Shown: positions 8,538 to 18,735 of the stretch, in pieces | Position numbering within the stretch: the first letter of the stretch is position 1 | How the letters are laid out: every line of letters begins with the position of its first letter | Notes under the pieces: generated by a model | The model's input: only the letters and a program-made list of their open reading frames with translations | What the model was told of the DNA's origin: nothing | Database searches by the model: none | Made by a program: the position numbers and the translations under genes | Origin: Schistocerca nitens | Taxonomy: Eukaryota; Arthropoda; Insecta; Orthoptera; Acrididae | Length of the DNA: 64,000 bases | NCBI RefSeq assembly: GCF_023898315.1 | Contig: NC_064619.1 | Span: 477,255,376-477,319,375 of the forward strand | Direction: 5' to 3'

Positions 8538-11500
8538 GTTGTTGTTGTAGTCTTCAGTCCTGAGACTGGTTTGATGCACCTCTCCATGCTACTCTATCCT
8601 GTGCAAGCTTCTTCATCTCCCAGTACCTACTGCAACCTACATCCATCTGAATCTGCTTAGTGTATTGATCTCTTGGTCTCCCTCTACGATTTTTACCCTC
8701 CACGCTGCCCTCCAATGCTAAATTTGTGATCCCTTGATGACTCAAAACATGTCCTACCAACCGATCCCTTGTTCTAATCAAGTTGTGCCACAAACTTCTC
8801 TTCTCCCCAATCCTATTCAATACCTCCTCATTAGTTATGTGATCTACCCACGTTATCTTCAGCATTCTTCTGTAGCACCACATTTCGAAAGCTTCTATTC
8901 TCTTCTTGTCCAAATTAGTTATCGTCCATGTTTCACTTCCATACATGGCTACACTCCATACAAATACTTTCAGAAACGACTTCCTGACACTTAAATCTAT
9001 ACTCGATGTTAACAAATTTCTCTTCTTCAGAAACGATTTCCTTGCCATTGCCAGTCTACATTTTATATCCTCTCTACTTCGACCATCATCAGTTATTTTA
9101 CTCCCTAAATAGCAAAACTCCTTTACTACTTTAAGTGTCTCATTTCCTAATCTAATTGCCTCAGCATCACCCGATTTAATTTGACTACATTCCATTATCC
9201 TTGTTTTGCTTTTGTTGATGTTCATCTTATATTCTCCTTTCAAGACATTGTTCATTCCGTTCAACTGCTCTTCCAAGTCCTTTGCTGTCTCTGACAGAAT
9301 CACAATGTCATCGGCGAACCTCAAAGTTTTTACTTCTTCTCCATGAATTTTAATACCTACTCCGAATTTTTCTTTTGTTTCCTTTACTGCTTGCTCAATA
9401 TACAGATTGAATAATATCGGGGACAGGCTACAACCCTGTCTCACTCCTTTCCCAAACACTGTTTCTCTTTCATGCCCCTCGACTCTTATAACTGCCATCT
9501 GGTTTCTGTACAAATTGTAAATAGCCTTTCGCTCCCTGTATTTTACCCCTGCCACCTTCAGAATTTGAAAGAGTGTATTCCAGTCAACATTGTCAAAAGC
9601 TTTCTCTAAGTCTACAAATGCTAGAAACGTAGGTTTGCCTTTTCTTAATCTTTCTTCTAAGATAAGTCGTAAGGTTAGTATTGCGTCACATGTTCTCACA
9701 TTTCTACGGAATCCAAACTGACCTTCCCCGAGGTCCGCTTCTACTAGTTTTTCCATTCGTCTGTAAAGAATTCGCGTTAGTATTTTGCAGCTGTGACTTA
9801 TTAAACTGATAGTTCGGTAATTTTCACATCTGTCAACACCTGCTTTCTTTGGGATTGGAATTATTATATTCTTCTTGAAGTCTGAGGGTATTTCGCCTGT
9901 CTCATACATCTTGCTCACCAGATGGTAGAGTTTTGTCATGACTGGCTCTCCCAAGGCCGTCAGTAGTTCTAATGGAATGTTGTCTATTCCTGGGGCCTTG
10001 TTTCGACTCAGGTCTTTCAGTGCTCTGTCAAACTCTTCACGCAGTATCTTATCTCCCATTTCGTCTTCATCTACATCCTCTTCCATTTCCATAATATTGT
10101 CCTCAAGTACATCACCCTTGTATAAACCCTCTATATACTCCTTCCACCTTTCTGCCTTCCCTTCTTTGCTTAGAACTGGGTTGCCATCTGAGCTCTTGAT
10201 ATTCATACAAGTGGTTCTCTTCTCTCCAAAGGTCTCTTTAATTTTTCTGTAGGCAGTATCTATCTTACCCCTAGTGAGACAAGCCTCTACATCCTTACAT
10301 TTGTCCTCTAGCCATCCCTGCTTAGCCATTTTGCACTTCCTGTCGATCTCATTTTTGAGACGTTTGTATTCCTTTTTGCCTGCTTCATTTACTGCATTTT
10401 TATATTTTCTCCTTTCATCAATTAAATTCAATATTTCTTCTGTTACCGAAGGATTTCTACTAGCCCTCGTCTTTTTACCTACTTGATTGTCTGCTGCCTT
10501 CACTACTTCATCCCTCAGAGCTACCCATTCTTCTTCTACTGTATTTCTTTCCCCCATTCCTGTCAATTGTTCCCTTATGCTCTCCCTGAAACTCTCTACA
10601 ACCTCTGGTTTAGTCAGTTTATCCAGGTCCCATCTCCTTAAATTCCCACCTTTTTGCAGTTTCTTCAGTTTCAATCTGCAGTTCATAACCAATATATTGT
10701 GGTCAGAATCCACATCTGCCCCTGGAAATGTCTTATAATTGAAAACCTGGTTCCTAAATCTCTGTCTTACCATTATATAATCTATCTGATACCTTTTAGT
10801 ATCTCCAGGATTCTTCCAGGTATACAACCTTCTTTTATGATTCTTGAACCAAGTGTTAGCTATGATTAAGTTATGCTCTGTGCAAAATTCTACAAGGCGG
10901 CTTCCTCTTTCATTTCTTCCCCCCAATCCATATTCACCTACTATGTTTCCTTCTCTCCCTTTTCCTACTGACGAATTCCAGTCACCCATTACTATTAAAT
11001 TTTCGTCTCCCTTCACTACCTAAATAATTTCTTTTATCTCGTCATACATTTCATCAATTTCTTCATCATCTGCGGAGCTAGTTGGCATATAGACTTGTAC
11101 TACTGTAGTAGGCATGGGCTTTGTGTCTATCTTGACCACAATAATGCGTTCACTATGCTGTTTGTAGTAGCTTACCCGCACTCCTATTTTTTTATTCATT
11201 ATTAAACCTACTCCTGCATTACCCCTATTTGATTTTGTATTTATAACCCCAGTATTCACCTGACCAAAAGCCTTGTTCCTCCTGCCACCGAACTTCACTA
11301 ATTCCCACTATATCTAAATTTAACCTATCCATTTCCCTTTTTAAATTTTCTAACCTACCTGCCCGATTAAGGGATCTGACATTCCACGCTCCGATCCGTA
11401 GAACGCCAGTTTTCTTCCTCCTGATAACGACGTCCTCTTGAGTAGTCCCCGCCCTGAGATCCGAATGGGGGACTATTTTACCTCCGGAATATTTTACCCA

Positions 11501-11828
11501 AGAGGACGCCATCATCATTTAATCTTACAGTAAAGCTGCATGTCCTCGGGAAAAATTACGGCTGTAGTTTCCCCTTGCTTTCAGCCGTTCGCAGTACCAG
11601 CACAGCAAGGCCGTTTTGGTTAATGTTACATGGCCAGATCAGTCAATCATCCAGACTGTTGCCCCTGCAACTACTGAAAAGGCTGCTGCCCCTCTTCAGG
11701 AACCACATGTTTGTCTGGCCTCTCAACAGATACCCCTCCGTTGTGGTTGCACCTACGGTACAGCCATCTGTATCGCTGAGGCACGCAAGCCTCCCCACCA
11801 ACGGCAAGGTCCATGGTTCATGGGGGGG
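8538..11828 (-). mobile_element. RTE-clade LINE, near full length (copy A)
   Basis: This minus-strand element reads from a leader at about 11828 to a GTT/CAA-repeat 3' tail at 8538-8546. Its short 3' UTR is shared with copy B at 59524. A single polyprotein of endonuclease plus RT fills most of it. The left and right flanks carry an 11-bp duplication with one mismatch. Only a frameshift and one nonsense codon separate the ORF from intact, so it is the youngest LINE in the window. Proteins of this type are often misnamed craniofacial development protein 2-like in insect annotations. Confidence 0.9.
8554..11518 (-). pseudogene. RTE polyprotein: AP endonuclease and reverse transcriptase
   Basis: From the N-terminus (11518): GVLRIGAWNVRSLN and VGISEVRWQEE (endonuclease), then a frameshift in 11230-11290. 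The frame continues through VGLIMNKK and VVQVYMPTSS to a single in-frame TAG at 11020-11022, where the related copy has Gln. After it comes an open 820-codon stretch with GDWNSSVGKG (the GDxN motif), SDHNILVM (SDH), FVDLEKAFDNVDW (RT motif A), GVRQGCSLSPILF (motif B) and LRFADDIVIL (motif C). The C-terminus has a Cys/Trp-rich part (FEMWCYRRMLKITW, then RGRPRDQY). The protein nicks genomic DNA and reverse-transcribes its own RNA in place. All catalytic motifs I can check are present. Confidence 0.88.
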
Positions 11829-11839
11829 TATTTTTTCAT
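11829..11839. repeat. Candidate RTE target-site duplication, right copy
   Basis: TATTTTTTCAT, partner of 8527-8537 with one mismatch. It lies directly outside the element's 5' end. Confidence 0.55.
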
Positions 11840-12999
11840 ATAACACTTAATACACTCAAGACTTTTCTTTTTTATAATGTTTTCTCATGGTGTCAGTGCA
11901 GACGGGAGAGGATGAGCCATGTGGGTACATCTCCTGCCAAAGTTCTTGTTGCGGGGAAGCTTTTATCCTCCAGTTACTCTACCTTTACATGTGTATGTCA
12001 AATGCTTATATAGCTGATTCTCTGCTTATTATTCTCTCTAAGTCATTTCTTGTGCCAGCACCACAAGTGTTGACACAACTCTGTACTGCTTTCCTTGCAA
12101 AATTGCACTGTTGGCTTGTTGATTGTGAGGATAAAGGGGCTAATAAACACTGTTTGGCCACTTACAAACCCTAATCATCTTCATCTTTGCTTCATTAATG
12201 ATCATTAACTTAGTCAGCATCGTTTTGTCTTCATAAACAAGTTGGAATCCACAAAGAAAAAATTCAGTATATGTTAGTACAATATAAATAAAAACAGTGA
12301 CCACAGCTACCAAAGATTCATGGATGAATACAGAACAATGTCATATCTTTTGAGCAGTGAATTGTTGGGAAAAGAATAGTATTGTAGTCATGTACATATA
12401 GTAATTACTGGTATTTCCCAACAAAAGTTAGGTTTGCAGATTGTGGAAACTAGTAAAGAGAAGAGCAACATGGTAGAACACAAATGCAATGATACATCAA
12501 CTATGGACTTTTTGTTATAAAATTTGTATGTTGTCAGACAATTCTATAAATTTTAGAATGAGGCACTCAAAATGTAATAGTATAATAATAAGGCAAGGTA
12601 CTGCCTCAAACATCCCAAAAACTTTTAGTCTTGTTCATTCTGGTTACAAAACAGGTAGAAACTATTAATTGTAGGATAATAGGAAAGAAATGGGTTCATC
12701 ACCACAGCTGTGGAAGTTCTTCTCATTTTGTGAAACCACATTTCTCTTTGTTGTTCTTTGTAATATTGGATTTACTTTTTAATTTATGTAAAGCTGAATT
12801 GCCCTTGATAATCAGTTGGACAATTTTCATTTTTACTAATTACCTTTAATAGTTTGAATAACCTCCACACAAAGTATCTATTAAACCATGGTCACTAAAA
12901 CTTTAATTATTACTGTTATTCATAACATCAGCTTTTATGATGTGGTTTTATATAACACAGCATTAATGGTATAACAATGAAAATATCAATTTTTGACAG
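11840..12999. other. AT-rich non-coding DNA
   Basis: No coding similarity, RNA gene or repeat that I recognise. It is probably intergenic or intronic DNA upstream of the FAM210B-like exon. Confidence 0.6.
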
Positions 13000-13476
13000 T
13001 ATAATGTAATAGGATCGATAAAAAATCTACACATCAAGTGGCGGCAGGAGAACATGTACAAAAAAGGTTTTGTATATGCAAGCTTTTGGAGCCAGTGGCT
13101 CCTTCTGGAAGAAATGTTGAAGGGGAAGGAAGAGGGGTGAAGGAAAAGGACTGTAGAGGTTTTAAAAAAAAGGTAGAGTTTGGGAAAGTCGTCTAGAATC
13201 TTATTTGGTGCAGTCCTCAGCAGTGTCTTTCCTTCTCATCCCATCCGGTGAGTTTCTCTTGCCCTGGGGTTCTATGTGACTTTTCTGAATTGTACATCTT
13301 TTTCTAAACCACTCCAGTCCCTTTCCTTAAGCCATCTTCCTTCCCCATCAACCCTTCTTCGGGAAGGAGAAGCCACTGGCTCCAAAAGCTTGCATATGCA
13401 AAAACTTTTTTTGTATATGTGTTCTCCAGCCACTGCTTGGTGAACAGATTTTTTTTATCTATCCAATTACATTATA
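13000..13476. repeat. Palindromic repeat of the PLE terminal type
   Basis: The left part (13000 to about 13110) and right part (about 13360 to 13476) are reverse complements; outer ends read ATAATGTAAT and ATTACATTAT. Each arm carries the block GCAAGCTTTTGGAGCCAGTG or its complement. That block is also found at the end of the PLE at 54560, so this is a terminal-repeat palindrome of that PLE family. The hammerhead-like GAAA has decayed to AAAA in both arms. The middle (13110-13360) is unique and non-coding. Confidence 0.75.
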
Positions 13477-14135
13477 AAGTTATTGGTAGTAACAGAAATA
13501 TTAATATTCACAGATTTAAAAAAAATACTTCTATTGATACTATTCATTTTTAACATTTATGAATATCTCTTGCCATCTTATTTGTCTGCAACTAAGATTA
13601 AATTCCTATTTCTACAGTTACACAACATCATAAAAATTTCAAGCTAATGTGTTGCAGGTTTTCGCATACATTTATTCATTCCGTGCCTAACTGCCATTCC
13701 CATTACACTTATTACAGTCGCTCTTTTTCTTCAACTGCTGCTGAACCATTGTCAGTTGTCATGTCTACCTGCTGACTCTTGGCTCCGTGCAATATGTGTC
13801 TTATTATGCTACTTTTGGACCATCTAAATGTGCCATTTGTCTTGGCTCATTTAGAAGAGTTTCAGTGAGTGTTTAAAGACTTGCAATGTTCCACTTTTAA
13901 ATGTTCAAATTTTAGTGTGGTCAGATTAGAGTTGGCTATCTTCTTTCCCTGTGAACTTCAGTACCTGAAATTAAATTACATTCTGACCGTGCTGATGCAG
14001 TCTAAACAAACTTCTTTCCAATGCAGTTGTGTTTGAGCTGGTATCAGATAAGCTTCAATAACATTTCAAGTTCCTATAAATGAACAAGTAGTATTTATTC
14101 TGTCACCAGTTCCATGTATTGCATCCCAGAATATA
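13477..14135. other. Unassigned AT-rich DNA
   Basis: No ORF similarity or repeat structure recognised between the palindrome and the mariner-like end. Confidence 0.55.
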
Positions 14136-14506
14136 AGAGGCAGTCAAATGAAAATCAGACAGATGAAAAAAATTAAGTAAACTGTTTATTATTTTGAAAA
14201 TAATCACCATAACTGTTAATATAAGTGCATACAGTAAGGAATGCGGCACTTTTTTGCTGAAAGTAGATTGGTTTTACTCAAGACTTCAATAAACCATATT
14301 ATTCTCCATTCTTTTGGCTACAAAACTTTATTGTTCAACATAATCTTCATTCAAAGTGACAGCCTTAGGCCACCTTACTTGGGAAGTCCTGTATGCTCGC
14401 ATGGTACCACTCTACAGTTTGACGTTGGAGTCAGTGGACGAGTGTGTCCACACTACCAGCAGGGATGTCCAGTTGGGCATCAAGGTGTTTGACTGTGATC
14501 CATCTG

Positions 14507-14830
14507 TCACCTTGAATGTGTGTCTGCACATTCTAACATTGCAGGAATCACAGCTGTGTGCCGCCGCTGACACGTTGGAGATTGGACATGTTTGTGCAAC
14601 CTTGTTGTGATGCTGAGACACCTCATCCAATGACTCACTGTGCTTTTGCTCACTGCCAGATCTCTGTAGACATTTTGCTGTTGCCTATGAATATCTGCAA
14701 TGCTTTGGTTTTTTGCCAAAGAAACTCAGTGAGAGCTCTCTGTTTGGAACACACCTCCATTACAGATGTCATTTTGAAGGCTATGTATAGTATTGCCAGC
14801 TATCAGAACTTCATGAAACTATAGGGGTTG
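14507..14830 (-). pseudogene. Mariner transposase N-terminus
   Basis: The clearest frame starts MAKNQSIADIHRQ at 14719 and continues through DLAVSKSTVSHWM, the DNA-binding helix-turn-helix of mariner transposases. Upstream codons in a neighbouring frame (FGKKPKHCR-like) suggest the true start lay at about 14830 and was lost by frameshift. No DDD catalytic block follows in this orientation. Confidence 0.65.
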
Positions 14831-15061
14831 AAGTGGGAATATTCCCAGATGTCCCACATCTTCCACTCCCCACCCCAACCAAAACTGGCTGAGATAAAAA
14901 ATGTGTTGCATTACTTACTGAACACTTCCCATATATTTCTCTCACTGTGAGACAAGTGGTCGATGCCTTCAAGTAAAAATGTTGGTGGTTTCCAGAATGA
15001 GATTTTCACCCTGCAGCGGAGTGTGCGCTGATATGAAACTTCCTGGCAGATTAAAACTGTG

Positions 15062-15137
15062 TGCCGGACCGAGACTCGAACTTAGGACCTTTGCCTTTTG
15101 TGGGCAAGTGCTCTACCAACTGAGCTACCCAAGCACG
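15062..15137 (-). tRNA. tRNA-like SINE head (pseudo), minus strand
   Basis: This is the reverse-oriented counterpart of the unit at 15495. The T stem has decayed on one side (CTTAGG replaces CTCGGG on the plus strand). The D-arm segment TAGCTCAGTTGGTAGAGC is intact on the minus strand. Confidence 0.55.
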
Positions 15138-15494
15138 ACTCGCGCCCCATCCTCACAGCTTTACTTCTGCCAGTACCTCGTCTCCTACCTTCCAAACTTT
15201 GCAGAAGTTCTCCTGCGAACTTTGCCTGCGAAAGGCAAAGATCCCGAGTTCGAGTCTCGGTCCGGCACACAGTTTTAATCTGCTAGGAAGTTTCATATCA
15301 GCGCACACTCCGCTGCAGGGTGAAAATCTCATTCTGGAAACATCCCCCAGGCTGTGGCTAAGCCATGTCTCCGCAATATCCTTTCTTTCAGGAGTGCTAG
15401 TTCTGTAAGGTTCGCAGGAGAGCTTCTGCAAAGTTTGGAAGGTAGGAGACGAGGTACTGGCAGAAGTAAAGCTTTGAGGACGGGGCGTGAGTCG

Positions 15495-15571
15495 TGCTTG
15501 GGTAGCTCAGTTGGTAGAGCACTTGCCCACGAAAGGCAAAGGTCCCGAGTTCGAGTCTCGGTCCGGCACAC
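15495..15571 (+). tRNA. tRNA-like SINE head (pseudo), CGA in anticodon position
   Basis: It has a D stem GCTC/GAGC, an anticodon stem TTGCC/GGCAA with 7-base loop CACGAAA, and a perfect T stem CCGAG/CTCGG around TTCGAGT. Position 33 is A rather than the invariant T. The acceptor stem has a mismatch, and it has no long variable arm as tRNA-Ser would need. I read it as a SINE promoter (A box and B box present), not a working tRNA. Confidence 0.6.
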
Positions 15572-16033
15572 AGTTTTAATCTGCCAGGAAGTTTCATGTT
15601 GGTGGTTGCCTACAAAACCATGATTGTATCCAGACATCAGCTCTTTTGACAACAATGAATGTCTTGCTTCAGCACTCTGAAAACATGGAAATTTGCTGGG
15701 AAGACATCAGAACTGTATGGAGGATGTAGAAGGGCTTCCCAGCAGATCTTCTGCTGCATATTCAAGACATCCTGCCAGCAGAATACCCTCGTACATGTTG
15801 CCAAGGTTGTTTCGAGTAAGCTGCAGAAGTAGTCTAGGAAGCCCTTACATATCCTCCATAGAGCCCTGATCTTTCCCTATACAATTTACATATTTTTCAA
15901 GCCCTTAAGACAGATATACATGGCCTTCCATTAGCTTCAGATGAAGAGGTACATGTCCAGGTACAACCAAACTTCCATAGGCACCTTCATTTTTCCATGA
16001 AGACATTGACCATCTTATCTCACAGTGTCGTAA

Positions 16034-16112
16034 CAGTTAGGGCAATTACTTTTGAAATTATGAACAGTTTACTTTCTTAGGGCAATTACTTTTGAAATTA
16101 TGAACAGTTTAC
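16034..16112. repeat. Two-copy tandem duplication, period about 39 bp
   Basis: The string AGGGCAATTACTTTTGAAAT with its following 16 bases occurs twice in a row just inside the right mariner end. The two copies are almost identical, so the duplication is recent relative to the element. Confidence 0.8.
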
Positions 16113-16154
16113 CTTCTTTTTTCCATCTGTCCATTTTCATTTGGTTGCCCCTTG

Positions 16155-16850
16155 TATAATAACTTCTTGTGTTACAACATTACACAACGTGGAACATTAC
16201 TTGTATGAATATCTTTTCCTAACATTACTATGAAGAACAGAATTCTTTTGTTGTTCCCTGATGTCCTGGTGCAGTGTGCTACTTCAAACTCTGCTATGCA
16301 AAACAGATAAATAAAAGCCTCCAAAAAGTGAGACGCAAATTGCTGACCTCCCTCTGTAAAATTCTTCCTCAAATCATGTATTAGTTACACTTGCTTCACT
16401 CCATAATATAGAAGACAGTTACATATGTAGCAGTGTATTCAGATCACAAAAACATCGTTTTACTGATGTCAACACTGTGTTTTGCTAGGCTACAAAAATT
16501 TTGCTCTCATAAAACTTCTAATTGAAAGAGCATCTACGCCAAACATTATGTAAACTTAAACTGAATGCATTACAGGTCAAATCAAAAGCTTGGAGGGGAC
16601 ACTTTAATGAAAACTTTAAGATGAATCACTTGTGATAAAGTTCTAAAACATGGCTCATGCCTGCTTACACCTGATACTTGTCAGACATGTTTATTGCACA
16701 CTTGATGAAATAATAAAATAGTATATAGTTTCAGTTTAGATATGTCTTTCTGTTTGTTATTGAAAATAATTTCTTATTATAATTTTCCATTTTCACAGAA
16801 AACTTTATTATTATTAATACTTATACTAAAATTTTGTTTCTTTAATCTAG
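16155..16850 (+). other. Intron sequence upstream of the FAM210B-like exon
   Basis: AT-rich DNA with no coding similarity. It ends in a polypyrimidine stretch and TTTAATCTAG, a good 3' splice site at 16850. Earlier exons of the gene were not found in the window; the intron may extend upstream across the transposon cluster. Confidence 0.6.
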
Positions 16851-17043
16851 CGGACTAGATGTTGCGGCCTTGCTTCGGACATTTGGTGCTAGTGATGTCG
16901 CTGCAGGGGCTAGCACTTTTGTCGTGGCCTATGCTGTTCATAAAGTTTTTGCTCCTGTGAGAATTGGCATAACACTAACAGCAGCTCCTTTCATTGTTCG
17001 CTATTTGAGGAGGATAGGTGTTCTTAAAGTTAAAACTGGGTGA
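16851..17043 (+). CDS. Last coding exon of a FAM210B-like (DUF1279) mitochondrial protein gene
   Basis: After the AG at 16849-16850 the first base completes a split codon. Sixty-three codons then run to TGA at 17041-17043, too short for a stand-alone ORF search. The translation has GLDVAALLRTFG, then GASTFVVAYAVHKVFAPVRI, then APFIVRYLRRIGVLK. This matches the C-terminal half of the DUF1279 domain as I know it from FAM210B/FAM210A proteins, including the AYA(V/I)HK(V/L)FAPVRI core, a probable membrane segment (TFVVAYAV). These are mitochondrial membrane proteins; FAM210B is linked to mitochondrial metabolism and erythroid iron handling in vertebrates. Codon use and absence of disruptions contrast with the surrounding transposon debris. 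FAM210A is the alternative, but the APVRI wording favours FAM210B. Upstream exons are outside the window or not recognised. Confidence 0.8.
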
Positions 17044-17230
17044 ACTAACTATTTCTATAAATGTTTAACATTCCTTTGCCACTTGCACTGAGAGAGGTTG
17101 ACTGACAAATTACTAAATGAAGATTTTTTTTGTGTTTGTGTCTCTTTGTGATTTTTACAGATATGCAAAATAATTAAAATGGGTATGATATTGTAGTGTC
17201 TGTCAATAAATGCAGTAATATATACAGTAA
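17044..17230 (+). promoter_or_regulatory. 3' UTR with AATAAA poly(A) signal at 17205-17210
   Basis: AT-rich sequence follows the stop codon, with a canonical AATAAA about 160 bp downstream. Cleavage would be expected at about 17220-17235. A longer UTR form cannot be excluded. Confidence 0.6.
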
Positions 17231-18049
17231 AATGATCATTCCAAAGTGTGATCCTTGATATTGGTAGTTAGTTTCCTTTTTCTGACTTTAATGTGTTTGT
17301 AGAAAGATGTTTGCTGTAATAATTTGATGTTACAGTATTTTCAGACATATCATTAAAATTCATATTGAACTAGTTTATACTCTTTTGAATGTTGAAAAGT
17401 GTGCTGAATTGGAAGAAACACATGTAACTAAGTTTTTCATGTACACTGCAGCACAAAAGTATGTAATCATCAGTGCATTCTTGCCTTTGTGATATTTGTA
17501 GTGCATCTTGATCAATACTAATACTGTGGTGCTGTCAGTTCTTTTACCAAGACTATTCTTAGTTAGTATTGAATATGTAACTTGATACAAAGAAAACGCT
17601 TCATATGTTACTGCCACATTGGTTGCATTAGTTTGTTCATATAAAATTAATTGGAAATAGAGTATTTTTGCACATTAATATTCTGGTGTATTTGTTTTCC
17701 CCTTCCTTTGCTTCCATTTCAAATTAAAGCAGCAGCTGTTATCAAGCCACTTTACAAAAGTGAGATAAGAATAGTAATGGATTGCTTACCTACCTCATTT
17801 TTATCAACAACTTTTAAAAAGAATTCAAGACATATGCGAGAGAATTTGTAATTATTTGGGAAAAGATAATATATTAGGGAATAATGAAAAGAGTAAATAC
17901 AACAACTCATTCTACAGCACTGTATAGTGAGGTGATCCCCAATTATGATATACCTATGTGGAGGTGAGAGGCAAGGAAGGTGGAGGGGGGGGGTCACACA
18001 TTCTTAATAAGCTCTGAAAAAAAGACCTTGTCCAAAAGGTTAACAACAT
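17231..18049. other. Unassigned AT-rich DNA downstream of the host exon
   Basis: No coding similarity seen. It contains a G-rich run near 17980-17995. It could include a longer 3' UTR of the upstream gene. Confidence 0.5.
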
Positions 18050-18735
18050 TTTTCAGTTTTATTAATATGCTAATTGAGACAGCTGAAGAAAGTAAGTAAA
18101 CTGTACATTATTTTAAAAGTAATTGCCATAACTATTAACACATTTATCCCACTGTGAGGCAACACAGCCATTACCTTTATGGAAAAAAAGTTTTCAGTTG
18201 CCTTCAGAACTATGATTGTACCCAGGTGTGCACCTCTTCATCTGAAGCAGATATCTCTCTCTCTGTCTCTCTTTGTCTCTCTCTTTAAAGGCTTTAAAAA
18301 TTTGGAAATCACATGGGAAGAGATCAGGACTGTGTGGAGGATGTGTAAGGACTTTCCAGCTGAAACTTCTGCCACATAATCGAAACAAAATGCCTGCTCA
18401 CATGTTTCCAAGGTGGTTTGGAGTACACTACAGAAGTTTTGCTGGGAAGCCCTTACACAACCTCCATATAGTCCCAATCTCTCCCCATGGAATTTTCATA
18501 TTTTTGGAGCCCTGAAGAAAATACTTTTGGCTGTACATTTGCTTCAGATGAGTAAGTGCACACTTGAGTACAGTGGTGGTTTTATGGGCAGACGGAAACA
18601 TTTTTCTACAAAGGTATTGCCTGTCTTGTGTCACAGTGAGATAAATGTATTACAGTGAGTACTTTGAAATAATAAACAATTTGCTCGTTGTTTTTCCCAT
18701 CTGTCTCTTTTTCATTTGACTGCTCCTTATACATA
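18050..18735. mobile_element. Inverted (fold-back) mariner remnant: two C-terminal ends head to head
   Basis: On the minus strand (18388 to 18194) there is VLTHPPHSPDLFPCDFQIF. On the plus strand (about 18428 to 18520) there is ALTQPPYSPNLSPWNFHIF. Both are the YSPDLxPxDFHxF block of mariner transposases, which carries the third catalytic Asp. The plus copy has Trp in its place (SPWNF). Thus two 3' halves of related elements face each other around about 18400. The right end (TTTCATTTGACTGCTCCTTA) is the same ITR family as 16140. A (CT)n run at 18252-18285 interrupts the left half. Confidence 0.75.

Larger units (their letters stand above)
14991..15595. mobile_element. Composite tRNA-derived SINE-like element with 12-bp TSD
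   Basis: The element is bounded by perfect copies of ATGTTGGTGGTT at 14979-14990 and 15596-15607. Inside are three tRNA-like segments: minus at about 15062-15137, a plus-strand 3' half at 15221-15269, and plus at about 15495-15571. Associated family sequence follows each (GAAACTTCCTGGCAG, and GAGATTTTCACCCTGCAG as terminal block). Outer parts are inverted relative to each other. The related 25569-25987 element is a simpler inverted dimer. The duplication shows that the whole composite inserted into the mariner remnant as one unit. Confidence 0.85.
14136..16154 (-). mobile_element. Rearranged mariner-family element with matching terminal repeats
   Basis: The left end (GAGGCAGTCAAATGAAAAT, after TA) and the reverse complement of the right end (GGGGCAACCAAATGAAAAT, TA at 16155-16156) match over about 30 bp. 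That is typical of mariner ITRs with a TA target. On the minus strand, 14830-14430 encodes the N-terminal part of a mariner transposase, including the helix-turn-helix DLAVSKSTVSHWM, with frameshifts. Most of the catalytic domain is gone. On the right side, 15830-15990 has a plus-strand SPDLSLYNLHIFQALK tail, which is opposite in orientation, so internal inversion has occurred. A 605-bp tRNA-derived composite is nested at 14991-15595. Confidence 0.7.

Noticed and set aside
9938-10869. Several plus-strand open frames of 70-100 codons across the RTE
   Set aside because: Antisense shadows of the minus-strand RTE polyprotein.
15495-15571. Genuine tRNA-Ser(CGA)
   Set aside because: No long variable arm, A33, mismatched acceptor, and embedded in a TSD-flanked SINE composite.
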